From the NCBI GenBank assembly GCA_964600785.1, contig CAZRKH010000082.1, forward strand, positions 12,222-76,221: a stretch of DNA of 64,000 nt. The letters run 5' to 3'. The notes below the pieces were generated by a model. That model was given only the letters and a program-made list of their open reading frames with translations, did no database searches and was not told the DNA's origin. Positions 9,360-22,928 of the stretch are shown piece by piece; within the stretch, counting starts at the first letter, position 1, and every line of letters starts with the position of its first letter. The position numbers and the translations under genes were made by a program. The DNA is from M30B53 sp964600785 (GTDB lineage: Bacteria; Planctomycetota; Planctomycetia; Pirellulales; UBA1268).

Positions 9360-10505
9360 ATGCGACTTCGATCTTCGATGGCGATGCTCGCCCTGGCCGC
9401 CCTGGCAGGAATCACCCCTGCCACTGCCCGGGCTCAGTGCTGCCTTTCGGGGCTCTTCAGCGGACTGCATTCCTGCTGTCAGCCACGGGCACCCGTCTAC
9501 GCGGTGGCCCCGATCGTCGCGCCGCCGGTGGCGGCCGTGCCGGCGGCTCCGCCCCCGCCCCCGCAGCCGGTGATGGTGCCGGTGCAGCAGGTCAGCTACG
9601 TGCCCGAGACCTGCTACCGAACCGAGTATCAGTGCGTTCCGCAGACCTGCTACCGCCAGATCTGTGAGATCGATCCTTGTACCGGCTGTGCGACGCCCTG
9701 CATGGAGCCGGTCACCAGCTACGTCCAAAAGCCGGTCAACGTGCCTTACACCCAGTACCGTGCCGTGACGACCACGAAATACGTGCAGGTCCAGCCCGGC
9801 TCACCTGAATACCCGGCCGCGGCTGCCGCGGTGGCTGCTCCCCCGGCCGCGGCAAGTCCCTTTGCCGCGCCAACCACACCCCAGGCGTGGGCTGCCGCAG
9901 GGGCTGACGTACCGCCCACGCTCACTCCCCAGGCCCAGCCGACGGCACCACAACAGAGTTTCCAGCAGCAGTTCCAGCAGCAGATCGTGCCGCAGTCGGG
10001 CAGCACTCCCATGTCCCAGACCCAGCCCAGGCCCGCCGGTCCTCAGCCCACCCAGCCGCCGAGCCTCACGCCGGCTCCCTCGCTCAAGCCGACGCCCGGC
10101 CCGAGTCCGACCCCTGCGCTCAAGCCGATTCCGGAGATGCCCAGGTCGAAGCCGAAGCGGGAGAACTACGACCGAGAGAACCAAGACCAAGAGAACCAAG
10201 ACCAAGAGAACCAATACCAAGAGAACCACGACCAAAATGCCCAGCGGGGCGAGGCTGCCGCTTTGCGACCGCCGGCGTCCTACGGCCAGGGCATGCCGGT
10301 GGTGCCCGGTTCCGGGCCGAATCCCGCAACCCGCGCCTTTCCCCGGCTGCTCGAGCCGAGTGTGCACACCACCTCGACCTCCCCCGGGCAGGCGGCCGGT
10401 GGCGGATGGCTCGGCTATCAGCCTGCTCCTCCCGCGGCGGCTGCGACGCGTCGCGGCGTCACCGGCTATCCCACCGCCCTGATTCCCTCGCCGTCACCCT
10501 ACTGA
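9360..10505 (+). CDS. Secreted Cys/Pro/Gln-rich repeat protein
   Basis: 381 residues beginning with a Sec signal peptide (MRLRSSMAMLALAALAG.. cut near TARAQ). The mature N-terminal part is Cys- and Tyr-rich with repeated [ED]TCYR motifs (PETCYRTEYQCVPQTCYRQ) followed by YxQ/YVQKPVNVPY segments. This is a pattern I associate with uncharacterised planctomycete surface proteins. The middle is Ala/Pro/Gln-rich and the segment at 10161-10235 encodes five ENxDQ-type pentapeptides from a 15-bp DNA repeat. The ATG at 9360 is chosen because it starts the signal peptide; the frame is open further upstream. Likely cell-envelope or extracellular; no enzyme motif. Confidence 0.72.
   Translation: MRLRSSMAMLALAALAGITPATARAQCCLSGLFSGLHSCCQPRAPVYAVAPIVAPPVAAVPAAPPPPPQPVMVPVQQVSYVPETCYRTEYQCVPQTCYRQICEIDPCTGCATPCMEPVTSYVQKPVNVPYTQYRAVTTTKYVQVQPGSPEYPAAAAAVAAPPAAASPFAAPTTPQAWAAAGADVPPTLTPQAQPTAPQQSFQQQFQQQIVPQSGSTPMSQTQPRPAGPQPTQPPSLTPAPSLKPTPGPSPTPALKPIPEMPRSKPKRENYDRENQDQENQDQENQYQENHDQNAQRGEAAALRPPASYGQGMPVVPGSGPNPATRAFPRLLEPSVHTTSTSPGQAAGGGWLGYQPAPPAAAATRRGVTGYPTALIPSPSPY
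10161..10235 (+). repeat. Five tandem 15-bp units within a coding region
   Basis: Five in-frame copies of gagaaccaagaccaa (units at 10161, 10176, 10191, 10206 and 10221, with one to four changes each) encode ENYDR-ENQDQ-ENQDQ-ENQYQ-ENHDQ. The A-rich, GC-poor composition stands out sharply from the surrounding gene. Because the unit is a multiple of three, copy-number changes would lengthen or shorten the protein without a frameshift. Confidence 0.95.
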
Positions 10506-10604
10506 GCCGGCAGGCCGGAGTCTGCAAAGGCCCGCACCGGCAGTCGGTCGCGTCATATCCGGTCCCCAGCGGCTACACTGCGGCAGACGCAGCCGAGGCC
10601 GACC

Positions 10605-12377
10605 GTGACAAACCCCGAGATCGCCGCCGTCTTCGAAAAGATCGCCGATCTTCTCGAGTTCAAGGGGGGGAATGCGTTTCGGATCAGGGCCTACCGCAAC
10701 GCGGCCCGCCAGATCGACGGCATGGTCGAATCCCTCGCGGCGGTGCGAGATGATCCTTCCCGTCGGCTCACCGACCTCGACGGCATCGGAAGCGACCTCG
10801 CCGCCAAGATCGAGACCCTCCTCGCCGGAGATCGGCTGAAGATGCTCGACGATCTCGAGGCCGCCGTGCCGTCCGGGGCGTTCGACATCATGCGGGTTCC
10901 GGGTATCGGGCCCAAGAAGGCCCGGCTGCTCGTCGAGCAACTCGGTGTCGATTCGCTCGACGCGCTCGAGGCGGCATGCCGTGCAGGACGGGTTCGGGAG
11001 GTCAAGGGCTTTGCCGCCAAGACGGAAGCCGCGATTCTCGAGAACGTGGCCTTCGCCAAGAGCCCGGAAAATCGCCGGCTGCTGTGGTGCGAGGCCGACG
11101 AGATCGTGCAGCGACTGCTGAATTACCTCCGCGAAGAACCGGCGGCGAAGCGGGTGGAGGCTGCCGGAAGCTGGCGGCGGGGACGACAGACGGTCGGTGA
11201 TCTCGATGTCGTTGTGGAGAGTGGATCCCCCGGGGCGGTGATGGATCGGCTCGGGGCATGGGACGATGTCGCGACCGTTCTGCTGCGCGGGGAAACGAAG
11301 ATGAGCCTGCGAACCTCCGCGGGAGTCCAGGTCGACCTGCGGGTTGTTCCTCGTGACTCCTTCGGCGCGGCCTGGCAATACTTCACCGGGTCGAAGGATC
11401 ACAACGTGCTGCTTCGCGGCCGGGCCCGCGACCGCGGCCTGACGATCAATGAATACGGTGTGTTTCGCGTGGGAAAGGATGGGCAGGCCGAATCGAAGTC
11501 GGTGGCCGGCGGGAGCGAGGAATCGGTCTACGAGGCGGTGGGCCTGCCCTGGATTCCTCCGGAGCTGCGGGAGGGCCGCGAGGAGGTGGCCTTGGCCGAG
11601 CAGGACCGCCTGCCCGACCTGGTCTCCCTCGAGGCGATACGGGGTGATCTGCACATGCACACCGACGCCACCGACGGCGAAAACAGCCTCGAGCAAATGG
11701 TCGAGGCGGCGATTGAACGCGGCCTGGAGTACATCGCGATCACCGATCACGGCCAGCGGGTGAAGATGGCCCACGGGCTCGACCGCCACCGCTTGCTGCA
11801 ACAGTGGGATGCGATCGATCGCCTCAATGAATCCCTCGCCGGGCGGCATGGCGGGCCGAAGATCGTGGTGCTCAAGGGGATTGAGGTCGACATGCTCGAG
11901 AAGGGTGGGCTTGACCTGCCCGACGAGGTGCTCGCCCGCGGCGATTGGGTCGTGGCCAGCCTGCATTACGGCCAGAACCAGCCCCGCGAGCGGATCACCG
12001 CCCGCATCATCGAGGCCATCGAGAATCCCCATGTCGACGTGATTGGCCATCCGACCGGCCGGCTGATCAATCGCCGGCCCCCCTACGATGTCGACATGGA
12101 AGCGGTGATCGAGGCCGCAGCCCGCACGGGCACCTTTCTCGAGATCAACGCCAACCCTCTGCGTCTTGACCTCGACGACGTCCATGCGGCGGCCGCCAAG
12201 CGGGCTGGTGTGAAAATCGTGATCTCCACCGATGCCCATTCGGTGCAGGGCCTCGACCTGATGCGGTATGGTGTGCTGCAGGCCCGCAGGGCGGGCCTGC
12301 AGGCCGACGACATCGCCAACACGCATTCACTCACCGGCCTTCGCACGCTTCTGAGGAGCAGCTCGCACCATGCCTGA
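10605..12377 (+). CDS. polX: DNA polymerase/3'-5' exonuclease PolX
   Basis: 590 residues from a GTG. The N-terminal half is a family X polymerase: helix-hairpin-helix segments (LTDLDGIGSDLAAKI; VPGIGPKKARLL), then the nucleotidyltransferase core with GSWRRGRQTVGDLDVVV supplying the metal-binding Asp pair. The C-terminal third is a PHP domain (GDLHMHTDATDGENS.., ITDHG, IGHPTGR, ..STDAHS) giving the Mn-dependent 3'-5' exonuclease/phosphatase of bacterial PolX. Its role is gap filling in base-excision repair. The stop overlaps the start of the next gene by 8 bp. Length is typical. Confidence 0.94.
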   Translation: MTNPEIAAVFEKIADLLEFKGGNAFRIRAYRNAARQIDGMVESLAAVRDDPSRRLTDLDGIGSDLAAKIETLLAGDRLKMLDDLEAAVPSGAFDIMRVPGIGPKKARLLVEQLGVDSLDALEAACRAGRVREVKGFAAKTEAAILENVAFAKSPENRRLLWCEADEIVQRLLNYLREEPAAKRVEAAGSWRRGRQTVGDLDVVVESGSPGAVMDRLGAWDDVATVLLRGETKMSLRTSAGVQVDLRVVPRDSFGAAWQYFTGSKDHNVLLRGRARDRGLTINEYGVFRVGKDGQAESKSVAGGSEESVYEAVGLPWIPPELREGREEVALAEQDRLPDLVSLEAIRGDLHMHTDATDGENSLEQMVEAAIERGLEYIAITDHGQRVKMAHGLDRHRLLQQWDAIDRLNESLAGRHGGPKIVVLKGIEVDMLEKGGLDLPDEVLARGDWVVASLHYGQNQPRERITARIIEAIENPHVDVIGHPTGRLINRRPPYDVDMEAVIEAAARTGTFLEINANPLRLDLDDVHAAAAKRAGVKIVISTDAHSVQGLDLMRYGVLQARRAGLQADDIANTHSLTGLRTLLRSSSHHA

Positions 12378-13452
12378 ACCGTGTCGCCAGCTGGCGATCG
12401 CCTTGGCCGCGATGCTTTTGGCTGCCGTCGCGGCCCGGGCTGAGCCGCCGAGGGCGGAAGAGGGCGAGGCTCCCTCGCCCGAGACCCTTGCCGCTTTCGA
12501 GGCTGCTTACAAAGGCCAGCTTCCCGCGGAAATCGCCGAGGATGCCAGGCTCTGGCGGCAGATCGCCCCGAGTGTTTACTGGCTCATGCACCGCGGCGGC
12601 GATCCCGCCGCCGGCATCGATCCCGGGCCTGCGGCCAGCTTCATCGTGCAGTTGCGGAAGCTCCACGCCTCGCGGGTGGTGATCGGCAAGGGTATCGATG
12701 TCGTCTCCCTGATGGATCCTACGCGGGGTCTCGACCCCCGGCAGGTGACGACACTGTGTGAGGCCTACGGCACCGCGGCCCGGGTCTTCAAAAAGGGTGA
12801 GGGAGCGACCCTCGCAAGCGTTGGCGATGAATTCCTCGAGGCGGTGGCCCGGCTGGCGGCAGGCGGCAAGCCCGCCACGGTGATCGTGGTCGGCCACGGG
12901 CTTCCCCGCGAGATTCAAAGCTACAAAATTCCTGTCGAGAGGCTGGCAGAGGCCCTGCTTCCGCCGGGCGATGGCGACGTCGATCTCGGTGACCTCACGT
13001 TGATCTTCGATGACTGCTACAGCGCCGACTTCTGCCTCAATCTGGCGGACTGCCTCGGAGAGGCGGCCGACGGGGCAGGCCGTCGCCTGGTCTCCCTGCC
13101 GGTGATGGTGGCCGGGGCCAATCGTTGCCAACTCGGGCATGCCAACGTGGCCGCGAAGTTCGTGCCTCACTTCTGGAAAGAAGTGATCGAACTGCTCTAT
13201 ATCCGCCGGCCGAGGCCCGAGGCGATCACGCTCGGTGACCTGTTCGGCAGGATCGACAATGCGATGTACGGCTACGGGCGAAGGCCCGAGTTCGTCCGCG
13301 GTCGGATCGTGGGCTACCGGGTGGTCGACCCGGAACTCGTGCAGGATCCGGTGATCTTCGTGCCGCTCTCCGCGGAAGAGGCGGGCGAACTCGGTCGCCG
13401 ACTGGGGGCCGACTCCAAGGAAAAGCCGCCCCGGCTGCTCGATATCGGCTGA
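12370..13452 (+). CDS. Secreted caspase-like (clan CD) protein, putative cysteine peptidase
   Basis: 360 residues with a Sec signal peptide (cut after about residue 24, AARA|EPP). The core shows a clan CD His/Cys dyad pattern: a hydrophobic strand ending VIVVGHGLP (His176) and a second ending LTLIFDDCYSADF (Cys216), 40 residues apart, as in caspase/gingipain/legumain folds (HG ... D-x-C-Y-S). I see no further catalytic or binding domain. The ATG sits inside the last codons of polX (8-bp overlap), so translation is coupled, though a functional link to DNA repair is not implied. Peptidase activity and substrate are inference from the dyad. Confidence 0.66.
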   Translation: MPEPCRQLAIALAAMLLAAVAARAEPPRAEEGEAPSPETLAAFEAAYKGQLPAEIAEDARLWRQIAPSVYWLMHRGGDPAAGIDPGPAASFIVQLRKLHASRVVIGKGIDVVSLMDPTRGLDPRQVTTLCEAYGTAARVFKKGEGATLASVGDEFLEAVARLAAGGKPATVIVVGHGLPREIQSYKIPVERLAEALLPPGDGDVDLGDLTLIFDDCYSADFCLNLADCLGEAADGAGRRLVSLPVMVAGANRCQLGHANVAAKFVPHFWKEVIELLYIRRPRPEAITLGDLFGRIDNAMYGYGRRPEFVRGRIVGYRVVDPELVQDPVIFVPLSAEEAGELGRRLGADSKEKPPRLLDIG

Positions 13453-13472
13453 CTGAAAAATCCTGACGATTC

Positions 13473-14507
13473 TCAGGCCGAGGCTCGTTCGAAATCGCGG
13501 TGCAGTCGCCGGCGACGGGAGGGTTTCCACCAGCGGAGAAACCGTTGTCGTGCAGCGTCGGCCCGGCGGCGTTCATCCGCCTCCATGGCACGCAATGCCT
13601 CGCGGCTCTCGAGGGCGGCATCGTCGTGAAGCCAGCGATGAAAACGCTCGGCAGCAGCCGAGTGGTCGGTGAAGCTGCCGAGCGATTCCTGCAGTTTCTC
13701 CAGGGCGGCGGTGCACCGCCGGCGAGATTTCGGGCTGAAGACGACTCCGCAGACCTCCATTGCGTAGCGGAGCTTCTTGCCCTTGATGCGAAGTCTGTGG
13801 AGTTCGTCGGCGTCACGCAGCGGCGCGTCGGCAGCTTTGAAAAATCCGGCCATCACCGGCCGCAGTCGTTCCGCCGCAAAACGTTCAAAAGGTTCACCGC
13901 ACCGGTCGCAGCCTCGATCGATGAGCCCCGCGGAGTGGGCGGGCCAGTCGGCCTCGACGAGATCTTCGTAGATCGCCTCGATCGGCTGTCGCGAGGCCTC
14001 GCGACGGCGGGAGAGCATTTCGACGAGTCGCCGACGGGCGGCCCGGGCGGGAGTGTCGGCCATCGGAACGCCTGGCGACGACGGACGGTGGCTGACACCA
14101 TCCGGGCGGATCGTGATCGCCTCCGCTTGGCCGCCCTGATCGACGTGATCGACGTGTTCGGCGGGATCATCGCGTTCAGCGAGTTCAGCCATGCGACCGC
14201 TGAGCACATCGAGGTCACGGGCTTCTCCCGCGGTCCGTCGGATTCGCTTCAGCTGCCTGGCAAACCAGGCATGATGCTTGCCGGCGAGCAGCGGCCTGAA
14301 GATTTCAAGGGCCACCACCGCCCTCCGGGTGGCCACCCGCAGCTGGTGAACATGCTCGGCCTCACGGCTGCGGTCCACGCAGAGCAGTCCAAGCCCACGC
14401 CATACCGCATCGATCCGCCGGCCGAGGATGGCATCGGCCGCTTCCTCGGCCGTCATCCTGGCCAGTTTCGGCTCAAGCCACTTTCGCGAATTCCGCGAGC
14501 CAGGCAT
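13473..14507 (-). CDS. CHAD domain protein
   Basis: 344 residues, helical and rich in conserved His/Arg/Lys: EHVHQLRVATRRAVVALEIFRPLL near residue 50 and ELHRLRIKGKKLRYAMEV near residue 245, the paired motifs of CHAD domains, which bind inorganic polyphosphate. A short acidic/His insertion (DDPAEHVDHVDQ) splits the two halves. It lies downstream of rpoC on the same strand but after the rpoC terminator, so it probably has its own promoter. No CYTH (triphosphatase) domain is attached. Confidence 0.85.
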   Translation of the reverse strand: MPGSRNSRKWLEPKLARMTAEEAADAILGRRIDAVWRGLGLLCVDRSREAEHVHQLRVATRRAVVALEIFRPLLAGKHHAWFARQLKRIRRTAGEARDLDVLSGRMAELAERDDPAEHVDHVDQGGQAEAITIRPDGVSHRPSSPGVPMADTPARAARRRLVEMLSRRREASRQPIEAIYEDLVEADWPAHSAGLIDRGCDRCGEPFERFAAERLRPVMAGFFKAADAPLRDADELHRLRIKGKKLRYAMEVCGVVFSPKSRRRCTAALEKLQESLGSFTDHSAAAERFHRWLHDDAALESREALRAMEADERRRADAARQRFLRWWKPSRRRRLHRDFERASA

Positions 14508-14568
14508 GGAAACACCCGCTCAATCCCTGCTGGCGGATTCCCATCGCTCCGCCTTGGACAAATTCTAG

Positions 14569-14597
14569 AAAAACGGCACCGTCGAGTTCCAGTGCCG
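14569..14597 (-). terminator. Rho-independent terminator after rpoC
   Basis: On the minus strand a perfect 6-bp stem CGGCAC/GTGCCG with a 12-nt loop is followed by TTTTTCT. It starts 48 bp past the rpoC stop and is the only clear intrinsic terminator seen at the end of the long tRNA-tuf-rpl-rpoBC cluster. Confidence 0.8.
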
Positions 14598-14644
14598 CCC
14601 CACTGCAGCGGACAAGGGCCTGGGATGGCCGTTTCCACAGTCTG

Positions 14645-17600
14645 CTAAGAGGCCTCGGTATCGTCGTCGCCGTCCTTCGGCTCAAGCAGTCCGATATCGA
14701 GGGCCGCGGCATCCTGGGCCGCCTCCCCCGAAGCCGCCAGCCCCTCGGCTGCAGCCTGCTCCTCCTCAGCGACGCTCTCGAGCAGCGGGAACTGCCTTGC
14801 CAACGCATCGGCGCCACCGTCGCTCTGCAGGGCATCGAGGGCTTCGGGACGCACCCGAACCTCACCCGACTGGAACGTGTTAAATCCGGTGCCAGCCGGG
14901 ATCAAATGGCCGAGAATCACGTTTTCCTTGAGGCCCACCAAATTGTCGATCTTGCCGGCAAGTGCCGCCTCGGTGAGCACCTTCGTCGTTTCCTGGAAGC
15001 TTGCCGCCGAGATGAAGCTCGAACTCTGCACGCTGGCCTTGGTGATTCCCAGAAGCTGGGTGCTTGCGGTGGCGTGCTTGGGCTTGGTCCCTCTGGCGGG
15101 CGTGCCACCAAGGGCCTCGATCTGGGCATTGGTCTGCTCGAGCACATCCTTGGGAACCACGGTCCCCTCGGAAAATTCACTGTCGCCCTTCTCGGTAATC
15201 CGCAGGCCGACATCGATCTGATCGTTCGCCTGCTTGAACTCAAACTTGTCCATCACGCTACCAGGGAGCAATGTGGTGTCCCCACCGCTGTCGATTTTCA
15301 CCTTTCGCAGCATCTGCGAGACAATGATCTCGATGTGCTTGTCGTCGATTTCGACCCGCTGGCTGCGATAGACGTTTTGAATCTCCCGGACGAGATACCT
15401 CTGCACCTCCTCCTCGCCCGAGATCCGCAGGATGTCATGCGGCACCAGCGGTCCGTCGACAAGCGCCTCGCCGGCCCGCACGAAGTCGCCGGCGTGCACG
15501 CGAAGATGCTTGCCGTGGGCAACAAGATGCTCGCGCTCGATGCCGGCCTCGCTCTTGATCTTGATTGTCCGCTTGCCCCGACGCTTCTCGCCGAGCAGTT
15601 CGACCACGCCGTCGATTTCAGCCATGATTGCCGGATCTCTCGGCTTGCGGGCCTCGAAGATCTCGGTCACTCGTGGCAGTCCGCCGGTGATGTCCTGGGT
15701 GCCGGTCGCCTCACGGGGTGTTTTGGCGAGCACGTGACCGGCCGCCACCTGTTCTCCTTCGTCGACCTCGATGTAGGCCTTCTCGGGAAGGTAGTTGAAG
15801 TCGAGAATGTTGCCGGAGGCATCTTCGAGCACGATCTGCGGATGGTAAGCGCCCTTGTGCTCCATGATCATCCGTCTCAGATGCCCGCTGGGGTCCTTCT
15901 CGACCCGCACGGTCTCACCCTCCATCACGTCCTCGTAACGGACCTTGCCGGCCACTTCGGAGAGAATCGGGATCGAGTGGGGGTCCCACTGAACCAGCAC
16001 GCTGCCCGCCTTGACCTCCTCATTCTCGGTCACCTTGAGGATGCCACCGACGGGCACGTCAAACTTCTCGAGCTCCCGGCCGGTTTCGTCGACGATCGAG
16101 ATTTCACCGTTGCGGGTGAGCACCACTTGCTCCCCCTGCTCGTTGGTCACCGTCCGCAGACGGGTAAACCGCACGAGCCCGGCCTTCTTCGCCTTGCTCT
16201 CATTTTCCTCAATCGCACGCTGCCCGACACCGCCGATGTGGAAGGTCCGCATCGTCAGCTGCGTTCCTGGCTCGCCAATGCTCTGGGCCGCAATGATGCC
16301 GACGGCCATGCCCTCCTCGACCATCGAACCGGTGGAGAGGTCCATGCCATAGCAGAGCCGACAGACACCAAGCGGGGCCTCGCATGTCAGGGGGCTACGA
16401 ACCTGAAGCCGATCGAGGCCGAGAGCCTCGATCCGGCGGGCCACCGCGGGGCTGATCAGTTCGTTCTCGCCGACGACCACCTCGCCGGTCTTGGGATTAC
16501 GGATCTCGTCGATGCTCACCCGACCGCGGATACTGTCGGCCAGATTGACCTCCACCTTCTCGCCGCGGTAGATGACCGTCTTTTCGATTCCCTGCGGTGT
16601 GCCGCAGTCTTCCATGGTCACGACCACGTTCTGGGCCACGTCGGCGAGTTTGCGTGTCAGGTAGCCTGAATCGGCCGTCTTGAGGGCCGTGTCGGCAAGA
16701 CCTTTACGGGCACCGTGGGTGGAACTGAAGTATTCCAGCACCGTGAGGCCCTCGCGAAAGTTGGCCTTGATCGGGGTTTCGATGATCTTGCCGGAGGGCT
16801 TGGCCATCAGACCACGCATGCCGGCGAGCTGCCGAATCTGCTCCACGCCGCCGCGGGCACCGGAATGGGCCATCAGATGGATCGGGTTCACGTAGCCGCC
16901 ACGGCGGTTGGGCTTGGCGTCGGTGTCCTGCTCCAGCTCGGTCATCATTTCCTTGGTGATCTGCTCGCGGGCGTGGGTCCAGGCGTCGAGCACCTGGTTG
17001 TACCGCTCGCCGTCGGTGATCACGCCTCGCTGGTAGAGCTTCATGATCTTGAGCACGTTCTTCTCCGCCTCGCCGATGATCTTGGTTTTCGTCTCGGGAG
17101 TGATCAGGTCGTCGGTGGCGAAGGAGAGGCCGCTGCGGGTCGCCCAGCGGAAACCGATACGGTTCATGTCGTCGAGCAGGTCGATCGTACTGCGACGGTT
17201 GAGCGTCTGATAGCAGTCGGAGATCACGTTGGCCAACGCGCCAGACCGCATCGGGTCGTTGTAGAAGAGCATCCCGTCGGGAAGGATCGAGTTGAACAGC
17301 ACCCGGCCGGCGGTCGTTTCAATCAGGGCACCAGGCTCACTTTCCACGTCGGCATCGGTCTTCAGCCGCCGATCGCCCGGCAGCTTGACCTTGATCCTCG
17401 CATGGGTGTCGACCTTGCCGAGCGAATGGGCCAGTTCCACCTCCTCGAAGCTGCGAAAGACCATTCCCTCGCCAGCCCGCCCCGGCAGGGCCATTGTGAG
17501 GTAGTAGCAGCCCATCACGACGTCTTGCGAAGGCGAGATGATCGGAGCCCCGTTGGCGGGGCTGAAGATGTTGTTGGTGGAAAGCATCAGGGTGTGTGCC

Positions 17601-19030
17601 TCCACCTGGGCTTCGATCGAGAGCGGCAGGTGGACCGCCATCTGGTCGCCGTCGAAGTCGGCATTGAAGCCCTTGCAGACGAGCGGATGGAGCTTGATCG
17701 CGTTGCCCTCGACAAGCACCGGCTCAAAGGCCTGGATTCCCATCCGATGCAGCGTGGGCGCCCGATTGAGAAGCACGGGGTGGTTGCGGATCACCTCCTC
17801 GAGGATGTCCCAGACCTCCGCCTCCTTCCGCTCGAGCATCTTCTTGGCACTCTTGATGGTGTCGGCATGGCCGAGATCCTTGAGCCGCCGGATGATGAAG
17901 GGCTGGTAGAGTTCCAGCGCGATCTTCTTCGGCAGGCCGCACTGGTGGAGACGGAGATTCGGCCCCACCACGATCACGCTCCGCGCCGAGTAGTCGACCC
18001 GCTTGCCGAGGAGATTCTCGCGGAACCGGCCCTGCTTGCCCTTGATCATGTCGGTCAGGCTCTTGAGAGGGCGGTTGCTCGAGGCGAGCACCGGCCGCTT
18101 GCAGCGGCTGTTGTCAAAGAGGGAATCGACCGACTGCTGCAGCATCCGCTTTTCATTGCGGATGATCACCTCCGGGGCGTTGAGGTCGACCAGTTTCTTC
18201 AGCCGGTTGTTGCGGTTGATGATCCGACGGTAGAGGTCGTTGAGATCGCTGGTGGCGAAATTGCCGCTGTCAAGCATGACCAGCGGCCGCAGGTCCGGCG
18301 GGATCACCGGGATCACGTCGAGCACCATCCATTCCGGCTTGTTCTCGCTGTCCCGGATCGCCTCAACGATCTTCAGCCGGTTGACGAGGTCCTTCATCTT
18401 CTGTTTTGAGCCGGTGGTTGCCAGCTCGTCACGAAGCTCCTTGGAGAGCGTCACAAGATCGAGCGACAGCAGAAGTTTGCGGACCGCCTCGGCGCCCATG
18501 CCCGCCTCGAAGGCACCCTCGCCGTAGTCGGTCTTGGCCTGCCGGTACTCTTCCTCGGAGAGCAACTGCTGACGCTTCAGCGGCGTGTCGCCCGGCTCGA
18601 GAACCACATAGTCCTGAAAATAGATCACCTTCTCGAGGCTCGAGGTCTTCATGTCGAGCAGGGCGCCGAGTCGGCTGGGCATCGCCTTGAAGAACCAGAT
18701 GTGGACCACCGGCGCAGCCAGCTCGATGTGCCCCATCCGCTTGCGGCGAACGCGGCTGTGGGTGACCTTCACGCCGCAGCGGTCGCAGATCATGCCCTTG
18801 TATTTCATCCCGCGGTATTTGCCGCAGGCGCACTCCCAGTCCTTTTCTGGACCGAAGATCCGCTCGCACATCAGGCCGTCCTTTTCAGGACGGTAGGTAC
18901 GGTAATTGATGGTTTCCGGCTTCTTCACCTCGCCGAACGACCAGCTGCGAATGTCGTGCGGCCTGGCCAGGCTGACCTTCACGGCAGAGTAGTCGTTGAC
19001 GCGATCGTAGGTGGCTTCGCCGATGCTCAC
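14645..19030 (-). CDS. rpoC: DNA-directed RNA polymerase subunit beta'
   Basis: 1461 residues. The N-terminal zinc ribbon (CACGKYRGMKYKGMICDRCG, 67-86) and the catalytic Mg-binding NADFDGDQM (Asp residues at 458, 460 and 462) are intact; the second zinc site lies in the CRLCYG region. A C-terminal acidic extension (EPKDGDDDTEAS) is extra. The start is GTG at 19030, preceded by an AGGAG seven bases upstream. The distance from the rpoB stop is 145 bp and includes a 12-bp tandem repeat. Terminated by the hairpin at 14569-14597. Confidence 0.98.
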   Translation of the reverse strand: MSIGEATYDRVNDYSAVKVSLARPHDIRSWSFGEVKKPETINYRTYRPEKDGLMCERIFGPEKDWECACGKYRGMKYKGMICDRCGVKVTHSRVRRKRMGHIELAAPVVHIWFFKAMPSRLGALLDMKTSSLEKVIYFQDYVVLEPGDTPLKRQQLLSEEEYRQAKTDYGEGAFEAGMGAEAVRKLLLSLDLVTLSKELRDELATTGSKQKMKDLVNRLKIVEAIRDSENKPEWMVLDVIPVIPPDLRPLVMLDSGNFATSDLNDLYRRIINRNNRLKKLVDLNAPEVIIRNEKRMLQQSVDSLFDNSRCKRPVLASSNRPLKSLTDMIKGKQGRFRENLLGKRVDYSARSVIVVGPNLRLHQCGLPKKIALELYQPFIIRRLKDLGHADTIKSAKKMLERKEAEVWDILEEVIRNHPVLLNRAPTLHRMGIQAFEPVLVEGNAIKLHPLVCKGFNADFDGDQMAVHLPLSIEAQVEAHTLMLSTNNIFSPANGAPIISPSQDVVMGCYYLTMALPGRAGEGMVFRSFEEVELAHSLGKVDTHARIKVKLPGDRRLKTDADVESEPGALIETTAGRVLFNSILPDGMLFYNDPMRSGALANVISDCYQTLNRRSTIDLLDDMNRIGFRWATRSGLSFATDDLITPETKTKIIGEAEKNVLKIMKLYQRGVITDGERYNQVLDAWTHAREQITKEMMTELEQDTDAKPNRRGGYVNPIHLMAHSGARGGVEQIRQLAGMRGLMAKPSGKIIETPIKANFREGLTVLEYFSSTHGARKGLADTALKTADSGYLTRKLADVAQNVVVTMEDCGTPQGIEKTVIYRGEKVEVNLADSIRGRVSIDEIRNPKTGEVVVGENELISPAVARRIEALGLDRLQVRSPLTCEAPLGVCRLCYGMDLSTGSMVEEGMAVGIIAAQSIGEPGTQLTMRTFHIGGVGQRAIEENESKAKKAGLVRFTRLRTVTNEQGEQVVLTRNGEISIVDETGRELEKFDVPVGGILKVTENEEVKAGSVLVQWDPHSIPILSEVAGKVRYEDVMEGETVRVEKDPSGHLRRMIMEHKGAYHPQIVLEDASGNILDFNYLPEKAYIEVDEGEQVAAGHVLAKTPREATGTQDITGGLPRVTEIFEARKPRDPAIMAEIDGVVELLGEKRRGKRTIKIKSEAGIEREHLVAHGKHLRVHAGDFVRAGEALVDGPLVPHDILRISGEEEVQRYLVREIQNVYRSQRVEIDDKHIEIIVSQMLRKVKIDSGGDTTLLPGSVMDKFEFKQANDQIDVGLRITEKGDSEFSEGTVVPKDVLEQTNAQIEALGGTPARGTKPKHATASTQLLGITKASVQSSSFISAASFQETTKVLTEAALAGKIDNLVGLKENVILGHLIPAGTGFNTFQSGEVRVRPEALDALQSDGGADALARQFPLLESVAEEEQAAAEGLAASGEAAQDAAALDIGLLEPKDGDDDTEAS

Positions 19031-19105
19031 GTTTATGTCTCCTGAAGTGTTCTCGACTTGTGGTTCATTCCCTGCCCGCGGGGCGAAGGCCGGAATCTGC
19101 TCGCT

Positions 19106-19175
19106 CGCGGAAATCCCCGCGGAAATCCCCGCGGAAATCCCCGCGGAAATCCCCGCGGAAATCCCCGCGGAAATC

Positions 19176-19177
<2 letters not shown>
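19106..19177 (-). repeat. Six tandem 12-bp repeats in the rpoB-rpoC spacer
   Basis: Six consecutive copies of cgcggaaatccc (plus-strand reading; the last ends in t) fill 19106-19177 and the last two bases overlap the rpoB stop codon (19176-19178). On the mRNA strand it reads as GGGATTTCCGCG units, each junction containing the self-complementary CCGCGG. The repeats end about 75 nt before the rpoC start codon. Confidence 0.97.
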
Positions 19178-22928
<3,751 letters not shown>

